A program made the position numbers and the translations under genes. A stretch of 42,092 nucleotides of DNA from Berkiella sp964594635 (GTDB taxonomy: Bacteria; Pseudomonadota; Gammaproteobacteria; Berkiellales; Berkiellaceae), in assembly GCA_964594635.1 (NCBI GenBank), contig CAZQMV010000014.1:1-42092 (forward strand), written 5' to 3'. This document shows, in pieces, positions 30,761-41,185 of the stretch (position 1 is the stretch's first letter; each line of letters starts with the position of its first letter). A model generated the notes under the pieces. The model was not told where the DNA came from and ran no database searches. It saw nothing but the letters and a program-made list of their open reading frames with translations.

Positions 30761-30853
30761 AAATCCCCCCACCCGCCACATTCTCGCTCACGCTCGTCTG
30801 TGTCACCCTCCCCAAGAGCCGGGGGTTTTGGGAGGGTTAGGGAGGGGGGATTT
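30761..30853. repeat. 93-bp nested inverted repeat, probable dispersed intergenic element
   Basis: Outer arms AAATCCCCCCACCC (30761–30774) and GGGAGGGGGGATTT (30840–30853) match with one mismatch. An inner hairpin pairs ACCCTCCCCAA (30805–30815) with TTGGGAGGGT (30828–30837). A related sequence starting TTAAATCCCCCACTCGC occurs at 42041. It looks like a small mobile or dispersed intergenic repeat rather than an insertion sequence; no transposase is present. Confidence 0.65.
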
Positions 30854-30992
30854 ATGAAGATGGCACGTATGCTTATGTAGAGCTAGTTGTTCACGAGATG
30901 AAAATGCCGCAAGGGTCATACTGAATTGGACATTATTTGCTAATGCCACTGGTCTGGAGTGGTAGAAGTTTTGCCACGTTGAAGCAAAAGAA

Positions 30993-31036
30993 ACTCCCTC
31001 TATCAAGATAGCTGTTAGCTAACGAGCAGAGGGAGT
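30993..31036 (-). terminator. Intrinsic terminator after the giant gene
   Basis: Nine-base arms ACTCCCTCT (30993–31001) and AGAGGGAGT (31028–31036) enclose a 26-nt loop with a small inner TAGC/GCTA stem. In the minus direction the stem is followed by TTCTTTTGCT. It lies 22 nt after the giant gene's stop. Confidence 0.65.
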
Positions 31037-31058
31037 AGTTCATAGGCGAAACAACTAT

Positions 31059-34000
31059 TTAGGTAGAGATTGTTTTACGCTTGATCTCATTCTCAAGAAC
31101 GCCTTGATTTGATGCACATCCTATCTCAAGACCTGCATAATAGGCTTTAGGATAGAAGTAAGCAGTTGGGCGGACCATGCTCTTTAAATAACCAACGAAC
31201 GTGCTAGATTCAATCCCCGTTTTGAGGGCATACAATTCAGAACGATTGGTCATGTTCTCAATTTTGGTAATTGAATCATATTTGGTTTTAGCATGTGCAC
31301 ACCAGAGATTGCGTGCAACGATGACTGAACCAGCAATTAAGCTACCCAAAAATAAATGGGTTCCAATTCCTAATCCAAATAACCAGCTAACCCCCATTGC
31401 GATTTGCACAATCGATGAAAGAAGAATATAAAACCCTAACTTCCAGCGCTTGGATTGAACGTAGTCCAAAGTGCTCATCTTAAAGTTTGCTAATGCAAAG
31501 TTAATACCTTTGACAAATAGCGCCTTCTTGCAACGAGCAAAGAATGAAGCGACTGATTTCATAAACGCTTGCCATTTACTTCGAATATGGAAGAAACGTA
31601 CTTTATCACGGTGATTTGCATAAGATGCTAAGTGAGCATATTCAGCCTTGGTATGGGTTGGATGCTTATTGTCACTAGGATACAAATAGGCATCACGCAA
31701 TCGCTGCCAAGATTTATCTGTTAACAGATTGGTATCTTCAGCAATGACAGCAGGTTTTAGTTTTCCATCTTGCAGCATCATCTCTTTCAATAAAGCAAGT
31801 GATGAGCCCTTGTTGGGATGCAGAACAAGCAATTCATTTTGCAGATAGATAAATTTAGCTTCAGCATCTTCTTTAAACCAAGATAATGAGCCATAGTTTG
31901 CTGCTAAGTAAACGATGTCAGCATTATAGAACTGCACTTGTTCACGCAACCTATCTTCTTTAGGATGCAGGTCTTTTTTGACGGGTTGTTTTCCTGCATA
32001 AGGAATGCCACTTGGGGTTTCAATCCAAATCTTGCGATCATTTGGTAAATTACCTTGTTTTAATTTCTCTCGTAATTCATCTGCTTCTTGCTGAGTAATC
32101 AATATTTTAGTTAATTGATTACCAACTTGCAGGCTCATAATATAAAACAATGGCTTTTTGAAACGATTCAACTTATCAGCTGATTCTCTATGACAGGTGT
32201 TATAGAAGTTTTCACTCACTTGCAATTCACTATCAAATTTCCAATGTCTTGGAACACGATGTGCATTGGCAATACTTTCCATGCTCATCAATGAGACAGT
32301 GTTGCCTGGTTTATATTTACTTAAATCTACTTTTTCCCAAGACTTGTATTTTCTTTCCTTTATTTTTGCATCTTGAACTTGAGATTCCACTTCAGTTTCA
32401 TTTTGACGCTCATTCTGTACTTCAATTTGCGAAATAACTTGATTTTCACAGTTATTATTAAGCGGTGACAATTGCTTTTGTGCACAAATCTTCACAGACT
32501 TAGCAATCACTTTCTTCATCTCGTCATTGATACTTGCAAGCTGCTGGCTATCTGCTTTCTTCTGTGCATTCTCTAAACATGATCTCCAAATTTTTATTGC
32601 TTTATCTTGAGCAATGTTGAGTAAGGATTCAGTCTCAATCATTGTTTCAGGAACGCCATATTTATCAAAATAGGATGAGTTATCAAATTGATAGAGCATC
32701 TGCTTGTAAGCATCCGATAAAATGACTTTATCCATAATGGTAGAAGCACTTCTAATTTGACCCAACACGTTCTGACGAACAATATTGTTGATTTTATTAA
32801 AGGCCGCAGATAAATGTTCTTGCATTAAAGTTTTAGCTTGGTATTGCAAACAAACATTTAGGATGGTTTTAACATCCCATTTTTGGATCGATGATTGATC
32901 TTTCGTCAATGACTGCATGACAGCAAACTCAACATGATGAGAGTCTTTCAAATCTCGTAAGCGCATGACTGCTTGCAACACATCGCGCAGCATCGATTTT
33001 TCACTGACGGTAACAATACCAATCGTGTTTGCTGCTTGTTTGATGTCAGTACCTGTGGTGTGCGCTTGATCATAGTAAGTAAAGTACTCATGATTTTCAC
33101 AATCCAATTTACCTGCAATGTTGTCACTAGAGCCTAAAACCAAGGGCTCTTCATGTTCTGGATGCTCGCTCACTTTAAGGGCACAAAGCACGTTGTCTTT
33201 GTTAAAATACAAAACGTTTTTAATGCCAGGCGCCGGATGGTTAAAGTAAAACTGTGCAAGACGGTTCGCCACATCTCGGTTAGAGACACCTTTAAATTGT
33301 GCACCAACGTCAATAATTGCTCTAACGTCATTTAAAGACCTGTGATTTTCTAAGAGATCAAACAATACTGTTGAATTGTTTTCCTTCAGAACATGGGTTT
33401 TTCTCTCTTTGTTAATTAAGTGAGAAATAGTTTGTCCATCGGTACCAAAACTTTCCGTATTATCTCTATTAATGCTGTCATGAAAACATCGATAGTTGTA
33501 ATCTGTCCCTGTAAAACCCACCGTGCTTCGATAAGCTGAGACGTGATTTTGATCATTCGAGCATATTGTCAATGGGTTTGTTAATACAGCAGGTAGAATG
33601 TATTCCGTTAAGCAATGCTCTTTAATTGCTAGTGAATCTTTAAATTGCGCATGAATCGTATTGATTTTTTTACTATCATTAATATCTAAAAGATTCAGAT
33701 CAACAGCGTCACTAAACATGGCTTTAAACTTAGCTTCCACCAGGTGAGAAGGCTTAGCGGCATAGGCGTTTAGATTCTTTTCCGCTGATAATCTTGCTTT
33801 AAAGTCTTTTAACATAGCTTCCAAGACATCTACCGATAGACTCTGAGCCATGTGAGTCTGAATGGTATAGTTCATGGTGACTAAATGATTCTGGAACTTA
33901 GCAGATTCATTGGGAGTATTATTGCTTACATAAGGTATGGCAATTTCTTTTTGCATTCCCACTTTCAGCGGATCTTGCGTCAGGCCAAAATTCTCATGGA

Positions 34001-37000
34001 GTTTTCTTGAGAGAGAAACAGGTAACAAGCGATTAAGATGTTCTTTGTAGACAGCCAAAATAGACTGATCTTTTAAAGACATTGCTTTAATACACTCAGG
34101 AACTCTGCTGAATTGATTAGTTAAAAAGTTTTCAATTTCTTTTAACTGGTTGGGTTGTAAATTTGCAAGGATAGCTGCAATGGGTGATTGCTTGCTATTA
34201 ACTAAGTGCTTCATCAGCTTTTCTAGCATGATTTGTAAATTTTCTTCGCTCGGTTTTTCACATTTGAGTGTGATCACATCATGTAAATTAACTTTGCTAC
34301 CATTAATAGTATGATCTACATGAGCGAATGACTTATACATTGCCACGATGGATTCGATGATGAACTTAGGAGTAGGCCTGCCTTCTCCAACCGTATAGAT
34401 GAGCTGATCTCTGGTTCGTAAGTTAAGATCGATTTCATCGAGAATAGCATCACCCTGATGCTTGATTAAGTTAACAATATCATCGAGATACTTAATTTGC
34501 TTTTCCCATTCAACAAGATTGTCCATAGGATTGGTTAGCACATCAATGTACTTTAATTCGATAGATTGTATGCTTTCTCTTGTTGTAACAAGATATTCTT
34601 TATTTGCAATAACTGAGCGTAAATGCTCTCGCATACGATAATAATATCGTGAATCAGCATCAATGTTACGGTCAAATTTTAGCAAATGTGCGTTTTGATT
34701 TAATTTTTTCGATACGGCATGTAAGTCGTAGAAGTTAGTTTCAAGCAAAGCGCCTGGTACTTCAATAACGGTTAAGTTAGTGCCGTTCGCCCGCATTTTA
34801 GCTAACAATGGCAGCAAGACTTTCGATTTACCACCACCCATGATTAACTGAATGGCAACACTTTCATAGCCGCCATCGCCTTTTTGCTTGAGAAGTTTTT
34901 CAAGCATCGAGATTTGTTTAGGGTAAACCATCTTATTATCTAGATATTCAAACAACAAAATACTGGGATGCTTGTTAATATCATAGCAACGACGCAAGGT
35001 CAGCTCTGTACCTAATTGATTTATCAATGTATTAAGATTCGTGGCGGATAAACCAGGAGCCGCCATTTTCTCTAAAATAGCTAACGTTCGTTGATATTGT
35101 TGTGACTGTGTACCTTCAACCAGATATTGACTAGTTAATTGCAGTAATTTCTTAGCATCTGCGTCGTCAAGATGATGCTTTTCTTTGATAGAGGTTAAAC
35201 AACCTTTATCAAAAGCTTTGAATGCATCCGCCAAGGTGAATTCCTTGCGAGTCTTAGCATGCAGTGCCAATTGCCATTGAATTTGTGCTTTAGGATCTTT
35301 GGGCCCCTGGTTTAACAATGTAACGATGTCATCGCCTAACTTGCCAAATTTTGCGTTATGCTCAGCAAGGACGCCTTCAATAGAGGTTCTCAAGCGGTTA
35401 CGAGTTTGTGATTCATTGAGCGCTTTGAACCATTGCTGTTGAACTTCATTTTGAATAAAATTATCATTTCGACCTTTTTGATAATCTTTATTCGATTCAT
35501 CAATTAATCCCTGATAAAAAGCATCCTTATTTTTAGCATTGCCTGAAAAGACTTTTTCAGATTCTTTGGTTTTACTCGCTGTATGAGTATTAGCGAGTTG
35601 TTCTTTGAGCTTTAAAGATGACAGTAACGCATCAAGTGTTATTAATGTCGATGCATTAGAAGATTTGTCACTGACATATTTTCTCTCCAAAATATTCGGT
35701 ATGAAACGAATGTTAGTTTTATTTCCCTCTGCATTTATAGCCTTAGGAACATGAAATTGAATCGATTGATGCGAGAGTGCAAATGTAATGGCGCTATCAA
35801 CATTGCTACAATATGTAGTATCCATTACCCCATTGGTAATTTTTGTATAGCCGCCACTTCTATTGTGTTCAACTCGCTTAATAACATCTTGGACTTTTGC
35901 TTTATTTGAAATCATCGATTTTAATAAAGCATAAGCGCTATCTTCATTTGGGAGTTTGAAAAGATCCGGTAATTTAATACCATCCAAGCTTTGGATGAGG
36001 TTTTGAATAGGCTCTGGAAACCTCATTCCTTCAATTTGTTCATCATTTAATTGAATGATATCGAAGTCTCTTGATTGTCTATTTTTATGCACACAAGCAA
36101 TCAATTTAGCATTGAGAAAGGCATGGAGCTTCGCTTCTTTAGCAGGATCGTTTGCTGCTTCCTGGAATAATGCTAAATAACTGTAGCCAACTTCAGCACT
36201 GGTTGTTTGTGGCGATAATTCATCTATTGTAATAGTTGAACGAGTGATCGGCGTTCCCGAAGCTGAGTATTGGTGATTGTTATAAGAATTTGAGCTGCGG
36301 TTAGTCAGATCATAAACCTGAGGAACAAGTTTTTCTGCTTTTGGTGTAAATTGATATTCTTTGAGCATCTTCTCTTTTAAAGTTGAAATGCGCTTTTTTA
36401 CGCTCTCAGATTGTTGGCCACTTATTCTGTTTAAGCTATGATATTCCTTAAGTAGGTTTTTGAGCTTTCTTTTCTTGTTTTGAATATCCAGATAAAAATT
36501 AGGCTTATCTTGCTTCACAAAGTCAATCATTGTTAATTCTTCACGTCGATTCAGACGCATCGATTTAGGAATGTAATCTTTAAGTACTAAATACTGTACC
36601 AGAGTTTGCATTGCAAGCGGTTTAAATTCCTTAAGCGCTTTAACAACTTCAGCACTGGTTTCGTTGTTACCCGATTCTTGTTTATTGATCTTTTCAATCA
36701 AACCGTTAAGAGTATGTCCTTGACGCAGATATTGCACAATGGTGTAGCAGCATAAAGCTTTGGTAGCTTGTGCTTGGGGTGTTTGCTTTTTATTGGTTGC
36801 AGCAAGTCCTAGTAAACTCTGAAGTTCATTGGCAGAGCCTAAAAACCGATGTGAATATTTCGAGAGTATTTCGTAACTTATTTGTTCATTTTCAGAGGCT
36901 TGATACAAAAAAGCTAGATAAAAAGCATCAGCAGCACTAGCTGGCTCAACATCAACCCCTGCATGGTAATAAGTTGCGTAGTGCTTAATCATGGGCTGTT

Positions 37001-40000
37001 TAATTGCCGCTCCCTGCGCAAGAAGTGGTTGTATAGCAAAATCTTTCGCTAAAAGACTTTTAATTGGTTTTTGTGGTTGACCATCATGCGGAACACTGGC
37101 CAGAACCAATGCTTTATTATGGTGTTCAACGGGTGATTGATTCGATTGTGTTAAACAAGTTTCGTGATCATCATCATTGATAAAGTATTGAACCCCATTA
37201 ATTAACTGCGAGGTAAAGTGAAGATTATATCGAGTCAAATGGATATGCGTGTTATGCGTTATTAGGTCCTCACTGATTTCAATGAAATCAGGAGATTCAA
37301 ATTGACTTAAAAATCTTAATTCGCTAGATGCACGTTGGGTAAGTGTCTTAGGTAGCAGTTTTCTAACGCGATTGCCTTCTTGATCTAACAAATAGGCAGT
37401 TCGGTCAGCTGTTGAGTATGTCATTTTAATGAGGTTTGTTTTTTTATCAACGATAACCACATCACCCTCTTGTGAGCGCCAAATCCTGTTGGCGTCGTTT
37501 ATTAAGCTGCTGGGAAATTCATGATTTAAACTTATATCGTCGCTTGATGCGAGTTGATACCATTTTGCTTCGCCATGAATAGCGATATTCTTTTGGAGAA
37601 TGAATTCGCTATTATAATAATATTGACGAGAAACAAGTTTATAGTTTTCTCTCTTATATTGAAATTCATACTGACTACCACCTAGTGAGCTGCTAAGAAT
37701 ATCGTCATTACCAAAAATCTCTTTAAATTGTTCATGTTGATAAGCTTCTTTAGGTAGAGGCTCGGATTTTGATTTCTTACTAATGATTTTAGCATTAATA
37801 AGATCAATTTTAGTTTCACCGCTTATAACGTGAGGATAAGCAAAAATAAAACGTTTCTGATCAAATGGCACATCTAAGGTTTTGACTACATCAAGTAACA
37901 CACTTTCTGTTGTTAATGAGGGGGTTGCAAGAGCGTAAGCTTTTAAAGCATTTAAAGCAAAATCAACTTCTTTATTCAAGAATGGATGTTGTGCCAGTTC
38001 TTTTGCAAAACGTAAACTAAAATTCAGCTCATAGAATTTTCTTAATTGCGCTTCGGTTAATTTGCCCTGTAGTGTCAATTGATTATTGAGCTCTAATACC
38101 GACAATACTTCTAAGTTTTTTTGTAAGTTTGATTGCAGTTCACTCTTTTTTCTCGCTTTTGCGAGTGTATGATGAAAATTATCATGCAGTTGGCTGAGTT
38201 CTTCTGTCTTAGCCAAAATTTCTTTAAATTGAGGCGTATTTTTGGGACTTGCAGCGAGTACTTTTCTTAAAAAGGTATTGATTTGACAATAAAAGGCTAA
38301 TGGCTGTTTTAATTCATCGTGTGAATAATATTTTAAACTCGATTCTATAATATCCAATAGTTTTAAAATCGCGCTTGGATTTTCTTTTATTTCAGTAGCA
38401 ATTAAACCTTTGTCAAAAAGTAACATGAACAGGATTTGTTGAATGTCTGTTTGTTCTATATTAGTTGCATTTGATTGTAAAAACTCAATGGCACATACAA
38501 TTTGTGAACCACTTGCGGCGCCAATCTGATTTAACATTCGTCGTAAATCTAATTTTTTATCGATATTCTTGGCATGAAGTTTAATTTGAATACTGTTTGG
38601 CGTGATTTTTGTTGGACGCTTGTGATAGCTTGAGTCAATTTTAAAATCATTTAAAAATTCATCTGAGATAGGGTGTGATTCTTCAATGCGATTACCGGAA
38701 CGATATGAAAAATATCCATCGGAGGAGAGAATTTTTCCACGCATTTTATTGTAGTGCGCTTTCTCTATGAGATCTTTATGCGTTTCTTTAGTTGTTGCAG
38801 AATATGTGCCATGACCACTTCCAATAAAACTAGCGACATTCATAGCCAGTCCTTTATATGCCATGCAAAAGCTAGCATCCTGATAAGTATCAGGATATTG
38901 AGATTTCAATGTTTCGCAATTGTTGCGAAAGTATTGGCCCACTTTTACTTTGTCTTGATCAGATTTTCCAGAAATACCGGCTGCTTGCTTTAGCGCGAGA
39001 TTGTCACTGGCAATAATATCTAAAGTTATTTTACGAGAATCTTTTGGTGCTGATGGCTTTCTTTTTAAAATAGCTTGAATTAAACGCAATCGTTCTTGTG
39101 TATTAGGATCGGTCTCAGTAAAGAAGTGCGATCGTAAAGAATATTCTAATACTTTATGACGTTCTGGTAACGAATCTTTATCATCTTTAGACAGGAGGTC
39201 CATGTACTGAAGAATGGGATGTGAAATGGACGGCAATTTCATCATCAATTGTTCAAGGTCTGGAGCATCTGAAGAATATGAATATAAATTGGTTAATATG
39301 TGCTCCCTTGCTGAGAAATGTTTATTGGCAAGTAACTCAAACAACGCTAAGGCGCTATAGATGGCTACTTGTCTTTCAGCAAATGGGACTTCGCGTTTTT
39401 GGCTACAAACTTCAATGTATGCATTTACGAAATTACTTAATGTAAGCGTGAATTCGTGTAATTTGATACTGTGTGGTCGTGCAATGAATTCATCAGTGAG
39501 CGGTAATGATTTTAAAAAGTTTTCAAATTGCTTAATATCTTTGATGGATGAACGCTTGTGTTTATCAAATTGTTTTAACATTTTCTGCATAGCAGAATGT
39601 GCTTCATCTAAGTTATTAACAGTTGTTGTAGGTTCAACAGCGAAATCGGAGCTTTGTGGATTATCTAAGTTATCATTACCATACGTATTAAAATGATGCC
39701 ATTGACCATTGGCTCTGACATTAATAGGATGCTCGGTTGCTAAGATGCGTCGAAATTGGCTCTGCCTTTGTGTTTCAATAGGGTGTGGCGCTGGTTGTTT
39801 AGCAATGAGCTGTTTAGCTTTGACAATTAAATCAAGCCCGATTTTTTGGCGCTCTATGCTGAATTTCTCAGCTGTTGCGACTTGTTGTAATTTTAATGCG
39901 AACAAGTTTACCATTTCTGCAATTTGAAGCTGCGCTTCGTGTGATCTTGCTATGTCATGGGAATGTTTTTTTAATAATGTTTCAAAGGTATGCTTTAGAA

Positions 40001-40994
40001 TTTCATATTGTATTTCATCCGCATTTTCTTCCTTGATTGAAGTATTTTGCACAAATGCTTCAACCACTTTCCAAGGAGAGCTTCCTTGTTCTTGTGGGGT
40101 AATATCTTTTTGATAGTAAGGTGCACTTTCAATTTCAACGCCAGAGACAAAGCTGAGCTGACTAATCAGATGTTTATAGTATTCTTTGTCGTCGACTTTT
40201 GCTTTACCATCAAAATCAGGTAAGCCAAGTGAGATGCATTGTTCAATAAACTGTTTCAAATTATTTTTGTCGAGTTGTTTATCATTAGCGCAACGAAAAA
40301 CACGAACAGGGGCATGTTGAACATCATTTTCAATAGTGTCTTTGCTGAGATTTTCTTTTGCACCAAAGCCTAAATTCCAGATAAGGAACAGAATTTCACC
40401 TTCATTTGATTTTCTAAATTCGCAAATCATTTGTGCGCCTGGGCCATTTTCGTTTTCTGAGCTAACGGGAATGAGAACACGATTATGGGCATTAAAGTCG
40501 CGCAATGCTGTTGCTGACAGCTTGTTTAACGCAACGTTATGTAGCTTTTGAATTTTTGCTGCTTCGGGTGTTGATGGCACAGGTGATTTGTTTGTTTTTG
40601 TTGTTGTTTTTCTATTGAAGCGAGAGAAAGTCGTTGACTGATAAAATGAAGGTTGGCTTGGTGAGGGCGGGGTTGCAGGTTTTGCTGATGCAAGGATTTT
40701 CTTTTGATCTTCTTCTAATTTAGTCGCTTGTTCTGTAGCCTCTTTGGCCAAGGAAACGGCACGATTCATACAGCCGAGTGTAGGTTCGAGGCTTTTCTTA
40801 AGCTCTGCGATATTGAGACGTGAATCAGCTGGAAGTTTGATTTCGCCGTTTAGAAGCTTTGTAAAATACGCAGTTGAATAACTTATCGCTAAGGGTAGAG
40901 GAGTGCCGGGTAGTCCGTCTGATGTGGCTGGTGGGTATTTTAAAATGTCGACAAATAGTAATAATTCGTTTCTTTCGTCGCTAAATGATGCCAT
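31059..40994 (-). CDS. Giant DUF3638-like protein with SecA/SF2-type motor motifs (3311 aa)
   Basis: One unbroken frame encodes 3311 residues; AAGGG precedes the ATG. Residues 1–1950 are helical, charged and unrecognised. From about 2010 the sequence resembles DUF3638: VYPKQISMLEKLLKQKG, then IQLIMGGGKSKVLLPLLAKM (motif I, Lys2056), LDEIDLNLRTRDQLIYTVGE (DExD, 2186–2189), VGFTGTDYN (2493–2498), IDVGAQFKGVSNRDVA, YYDQAHTTGTDIKQ (2642–2652) and LQAVMRLRDL (Gln2674, Arg2678, Arg2680). These match SF2 helicase motifs I, II, III, V and VI in order; GTDIK and TGT are especially SecA-like. A Glu/Gln-rich coil follows (about 2860–2890), and two membrane helices lie near 3185–3235. DUF3638 giants are best known from eukaryotes. 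Function is unknown; an NTP-driven motor is inferred. Confidence 0.85.
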   Translation of the reverse strand: MASFSDERNELLLFVDILKYPPATSDGLPGTPLPLAISYSTAYFTKLLNGEIKLPADSRLNIAELKKSLEPTLGCMNRAVSLAKEATEQATKLEEDQKKILASAKPATPPSPSQPSFYQSTTFSRFNRKTTTKTNKSPVPSTPEAAKIQKLHNVALNKLSATALRDFNAHNRVLIPVSSENENGPGAQMICEFRKSNEGEILFLIWNLGFGAKENLSKDTIENDVQHAPVRVFRCANDKQLDKNNLKQFIEQCISLGLPDFDGKAKVDDKEYYKHLISQLSFVSGVEIESAPYYQKDITPQEQGSSPWKVVEAFVQNTSIKEENADEIQYEILKHTFETLLKKHSHDIARSHEAQLQIAEMVNLFALKLQQVATAEKFSIERQKIGLDLIVKAKQLIAKQPAPHPIETQRQSQFRRILATEHPINVRANGQWHHFNTYGNDNLDNPQSSDFAVEPTTTVNNLDEAHSAMQKMLKQFDKHKRSSIKDIKQFENFLKSLPLTDEFIARPHSIKLHEFTLTLSNFVNAYIEVCSQKREVPFAERQVAIYSALALFELLANKHFSAREHILTNLYSYSSDAPDLEQLMMKLPSISHPILQYMDLLSKDDKDSLPERHKVLEYSLRSHFFTETDPNTQERLRLIQAILKRKPSAPKDSRKITLDIIASDNLALKQAAGISGKSDQDKVKVGQYFRNNCETLKSQYPDTYQDASFCMAYKGLAMNVASFIGSGHGTYSATTKETHKDLIEKAHYNKMRGKILSSDGYFSYRSGNRIEESHPISDEFLNDFKIDSSYHKRPTKITPNSIQIKLHAKNIDKKLDLRRMLNQIGAASGSQIVCAIEFLQSNATNIEQTDIQQILFMLLFDKGLIATEIKENPSAILKLLDIIESSLKYYSHDELKQPLAFYCQINTFLRKVLAASPKNTPQFKEILAKTEELSQLHDNFHHTLAKARKKSELQSNLQKNLEVLSVLELNNQLTLQGKLTEAQLRKFYELNFSLRFAKELAQHPFLNKEVDFALNALKAYALATPSLTTESVLLDVVKTLDVPFDQKRFIFAYPHVISGETKIDLINAKIISKKSKSEPLPKEAYQHEQFKEIFGNDDILSSSLGGSQYEFQYKRENYKLVSRQYYYNSEFILQKNIAIHGEAKWYQLASSDDISLNHEFPSSLINDANRIWRSQEGDVVIVDKKTNLIKMTYSTADRTAYLLDQEGNRVRKLLPKTLTQRASSELRFLSQFESPDFIEISEDLITHNTHIHLTRYNLHFTSQLINGVQYFINDDDHETCLTQSNQSPVEHHNKALVLASVPHDGQPQKPIKSLLAKDFAIQPLLAQGAAIKQPMIKHYATYYHAGVDVEPASAADAFYLAFLYQASENEQISYEILSKYSHRFLGSANELQSLLGLAATNKKQTPQAQATKALCCYTIVQYLRQGHTLNGLIEKINKQESGNNETSAEVVKALKEFKPLAMQTLVQYLVLKDYIPKSMRLNRREELTMIDFVKQDKPNFYLDIQNKKRKLKNLLKEYHSLNRISGQQSESVKKRISTLKEKMLKEYQFTPKAEKLVPQVYDLTNRSSNSYNNHQYSASGTPITRSTITIDELSPQTTSAEVGYSYLALFQEAANDPAKEAKLHAFLNAKLIACVHKNRQSRDFDIIQLNDEQIEGMRFPEPIQNLIQSLDGIKLPDLFKLPNEDSAYALLKSMISNKAKVQDVIKRVEHNRSGGYTKITNGVMDTTYCSNVDSAITFALSHQSIQFHVPKAINAEGNKTNIRFIPNILERKYVSDKSSNASTLITLDALLSSLKLKEQLANTHTASKTKESEKVFSGNAKNKDAFYQGLIDESNKDYQKGRNDNFIQNEVQQQWFKALNESQTRNRLRTSIEGVLAEHNAKFGKLGDDIVTLLNQGPKDPKAQIQWQLALHAKTRKEFTLADAFKAFDKGCLTSIKEKHHLDDADAKKLLQLTSQYLVEGTQSQQYQRTLAILEKMAAPGLSATNLNTLINQLGTELTLRRCYDINKHPSILLFEYLDNKMVYPKQISMLEKLLKQKGDGGYESVAIQLIMGGGKSKVLLPLLAKMRANGTNLTVIEVPGALLETNFYDLHAVSKKLNQNAHLLKFDRNIDADSRYYYRMREHLRSVIANKEYLVTTRESIQSIELKYIDVLTNPMDNLVEWEKQIKYLDDIVNLIKHQGDAILDEIDLNLRTRDQLIYTVGEGRPTPKFIIESIVAMYKSFAHVDHTINGSKVNLHDVITLKCEKPSEENLQIMLEKLMKHLVNSKQSPIAAILANLQPNQLKEIENFLTNQFSRVPECIKAMSLKDQSILAVYKEHLNRLLPVSLSRKLHENFGLTQDPLKVGMQKEIAIPYVSNNTPNESAKFQNHLVTMNYTIQTHMAQSLSVDVLEAMLKDFKARLSAEKNLNAYAAKPSHLVEAKFKAMFSDAVDLNLLDINDSKKINTIHAQFKDSLAIKEHCLTEYILPAVLTNPLTICSNDQNHVSAYRSTVGFTGTDYNYRCFHDSINRDNTESFGTDGQTISHLINKERKTHVLKENNSTVLFDLLENHRSLNDVRAIIDVGAQFKGVSNRDVANRLAQFYFNHPAPGIKNVLYFNKDNVLCALKVSEHPEHEEPLVLGSSDNIAGKLDCENHEYFTYYDQAHTTGTDIKQAANTIGIVTVSEKSMLRDVLQAVMRLRDLKDSHHVEFAVMQSLTKDQSSIQKWDVKTILNVCLQYQAKTLMQEHLSAAFNKINNIVRQNVLGQIRSASTIMDKVILSDAYKQMLYQFDNSSYFDKYGVPETMIETESLLNIAQDKAIKIWRSCLENAQKKADSQQLASINDEMKKVIAKSVKICAQKQLSPLNNNCENQVISQIEVQNERQNETEVESQVQDAKIKERKYKSWEKVDLSKYKPGNTVSLMSMESIANAHRVPRHWKFDSELQVSENFYNTCHRESADKLNRFKKPLFYIMSLQVGNQLTKILITQQEADELREKLKQGNLPNDRKIWIETPSGIPYAGKQPVKKDLHPKEDRLREQVQFYNADIVYLAANYGSLSWFKEDAEAKFIYLQNELLVLHPNKGSSLALLKEMMLQDGKLKPAVIAEDTNLLTDKSWQRLRDAYLYPSDNKHPTHTKAEYAHLASYANHRDKVRFFHIRSKWQAFMKSVASFFARCKKALFVKGINFALANFKMSTLDYVQSKRWKLGFYILLSSIVQIAMGVSWLFGLGIGTHLFLGSLIAGSVIVARNLWCAHAKTKYDSITKIENMTNRSELYALKTGIESSTFVGYLKSMVRPTAYFYPKAYYAGLEIGCASNQGVLENEIKRKTIST

Positions 40995-41033
40995 GGTATA
41001 CCCTTGCGTAAGTTTGATAACAAAAAGATCTAG

Positions 41034-41062
41034 ATATTACGTTGGCTCACTTGTCTGTGCAA
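41034..41062 (-). promoter_or_regulatory. Possible promoter of the giant gene
   Basis: On the minus strand TTGCAC (41057–41062) and TAATAT (41034–41039) are 17 bp apart, about 40 nt before the ATG. Both boxes are imperfect. Confidence 0.3.
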
Positions 41063-41185
41063 GGTTAAATGGATTAAAAGTGAGGAGAATTTGTAAATAA
41101 GTATATCATCTAACATTATTGGATCGTGTTTTTACTTACTTTGTAAAGTTAATTTTGTTTGTTGGGAGAGTTTTTTATGATAAGT

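Larger units (their letters stand above)
30587..31058. other. 472-bp gene-free region between kinase and giant gene
   Basis: This stretch holds a nested C-rich inverted repeat (30761–30853) and the terminator of the giant gene (30993–31036). A possible minus-strand kinase promoter has −10 TATTAT at 30600–30605 and −35 TTAATC at 30622–30627. An open frame across 30803–31006 overlaps the repeat and shows no coding character. Nothing recognisable is present in 30628–30760 or 30854–30992. Confidence 0.6.

Noticed and set aside
30803..31006. Minus-strand open frame of 67 codons
   Set aside because: It runs through the hairpin repeat and the giant gene's terminator, has no good ribosome site and no protein-like composition.
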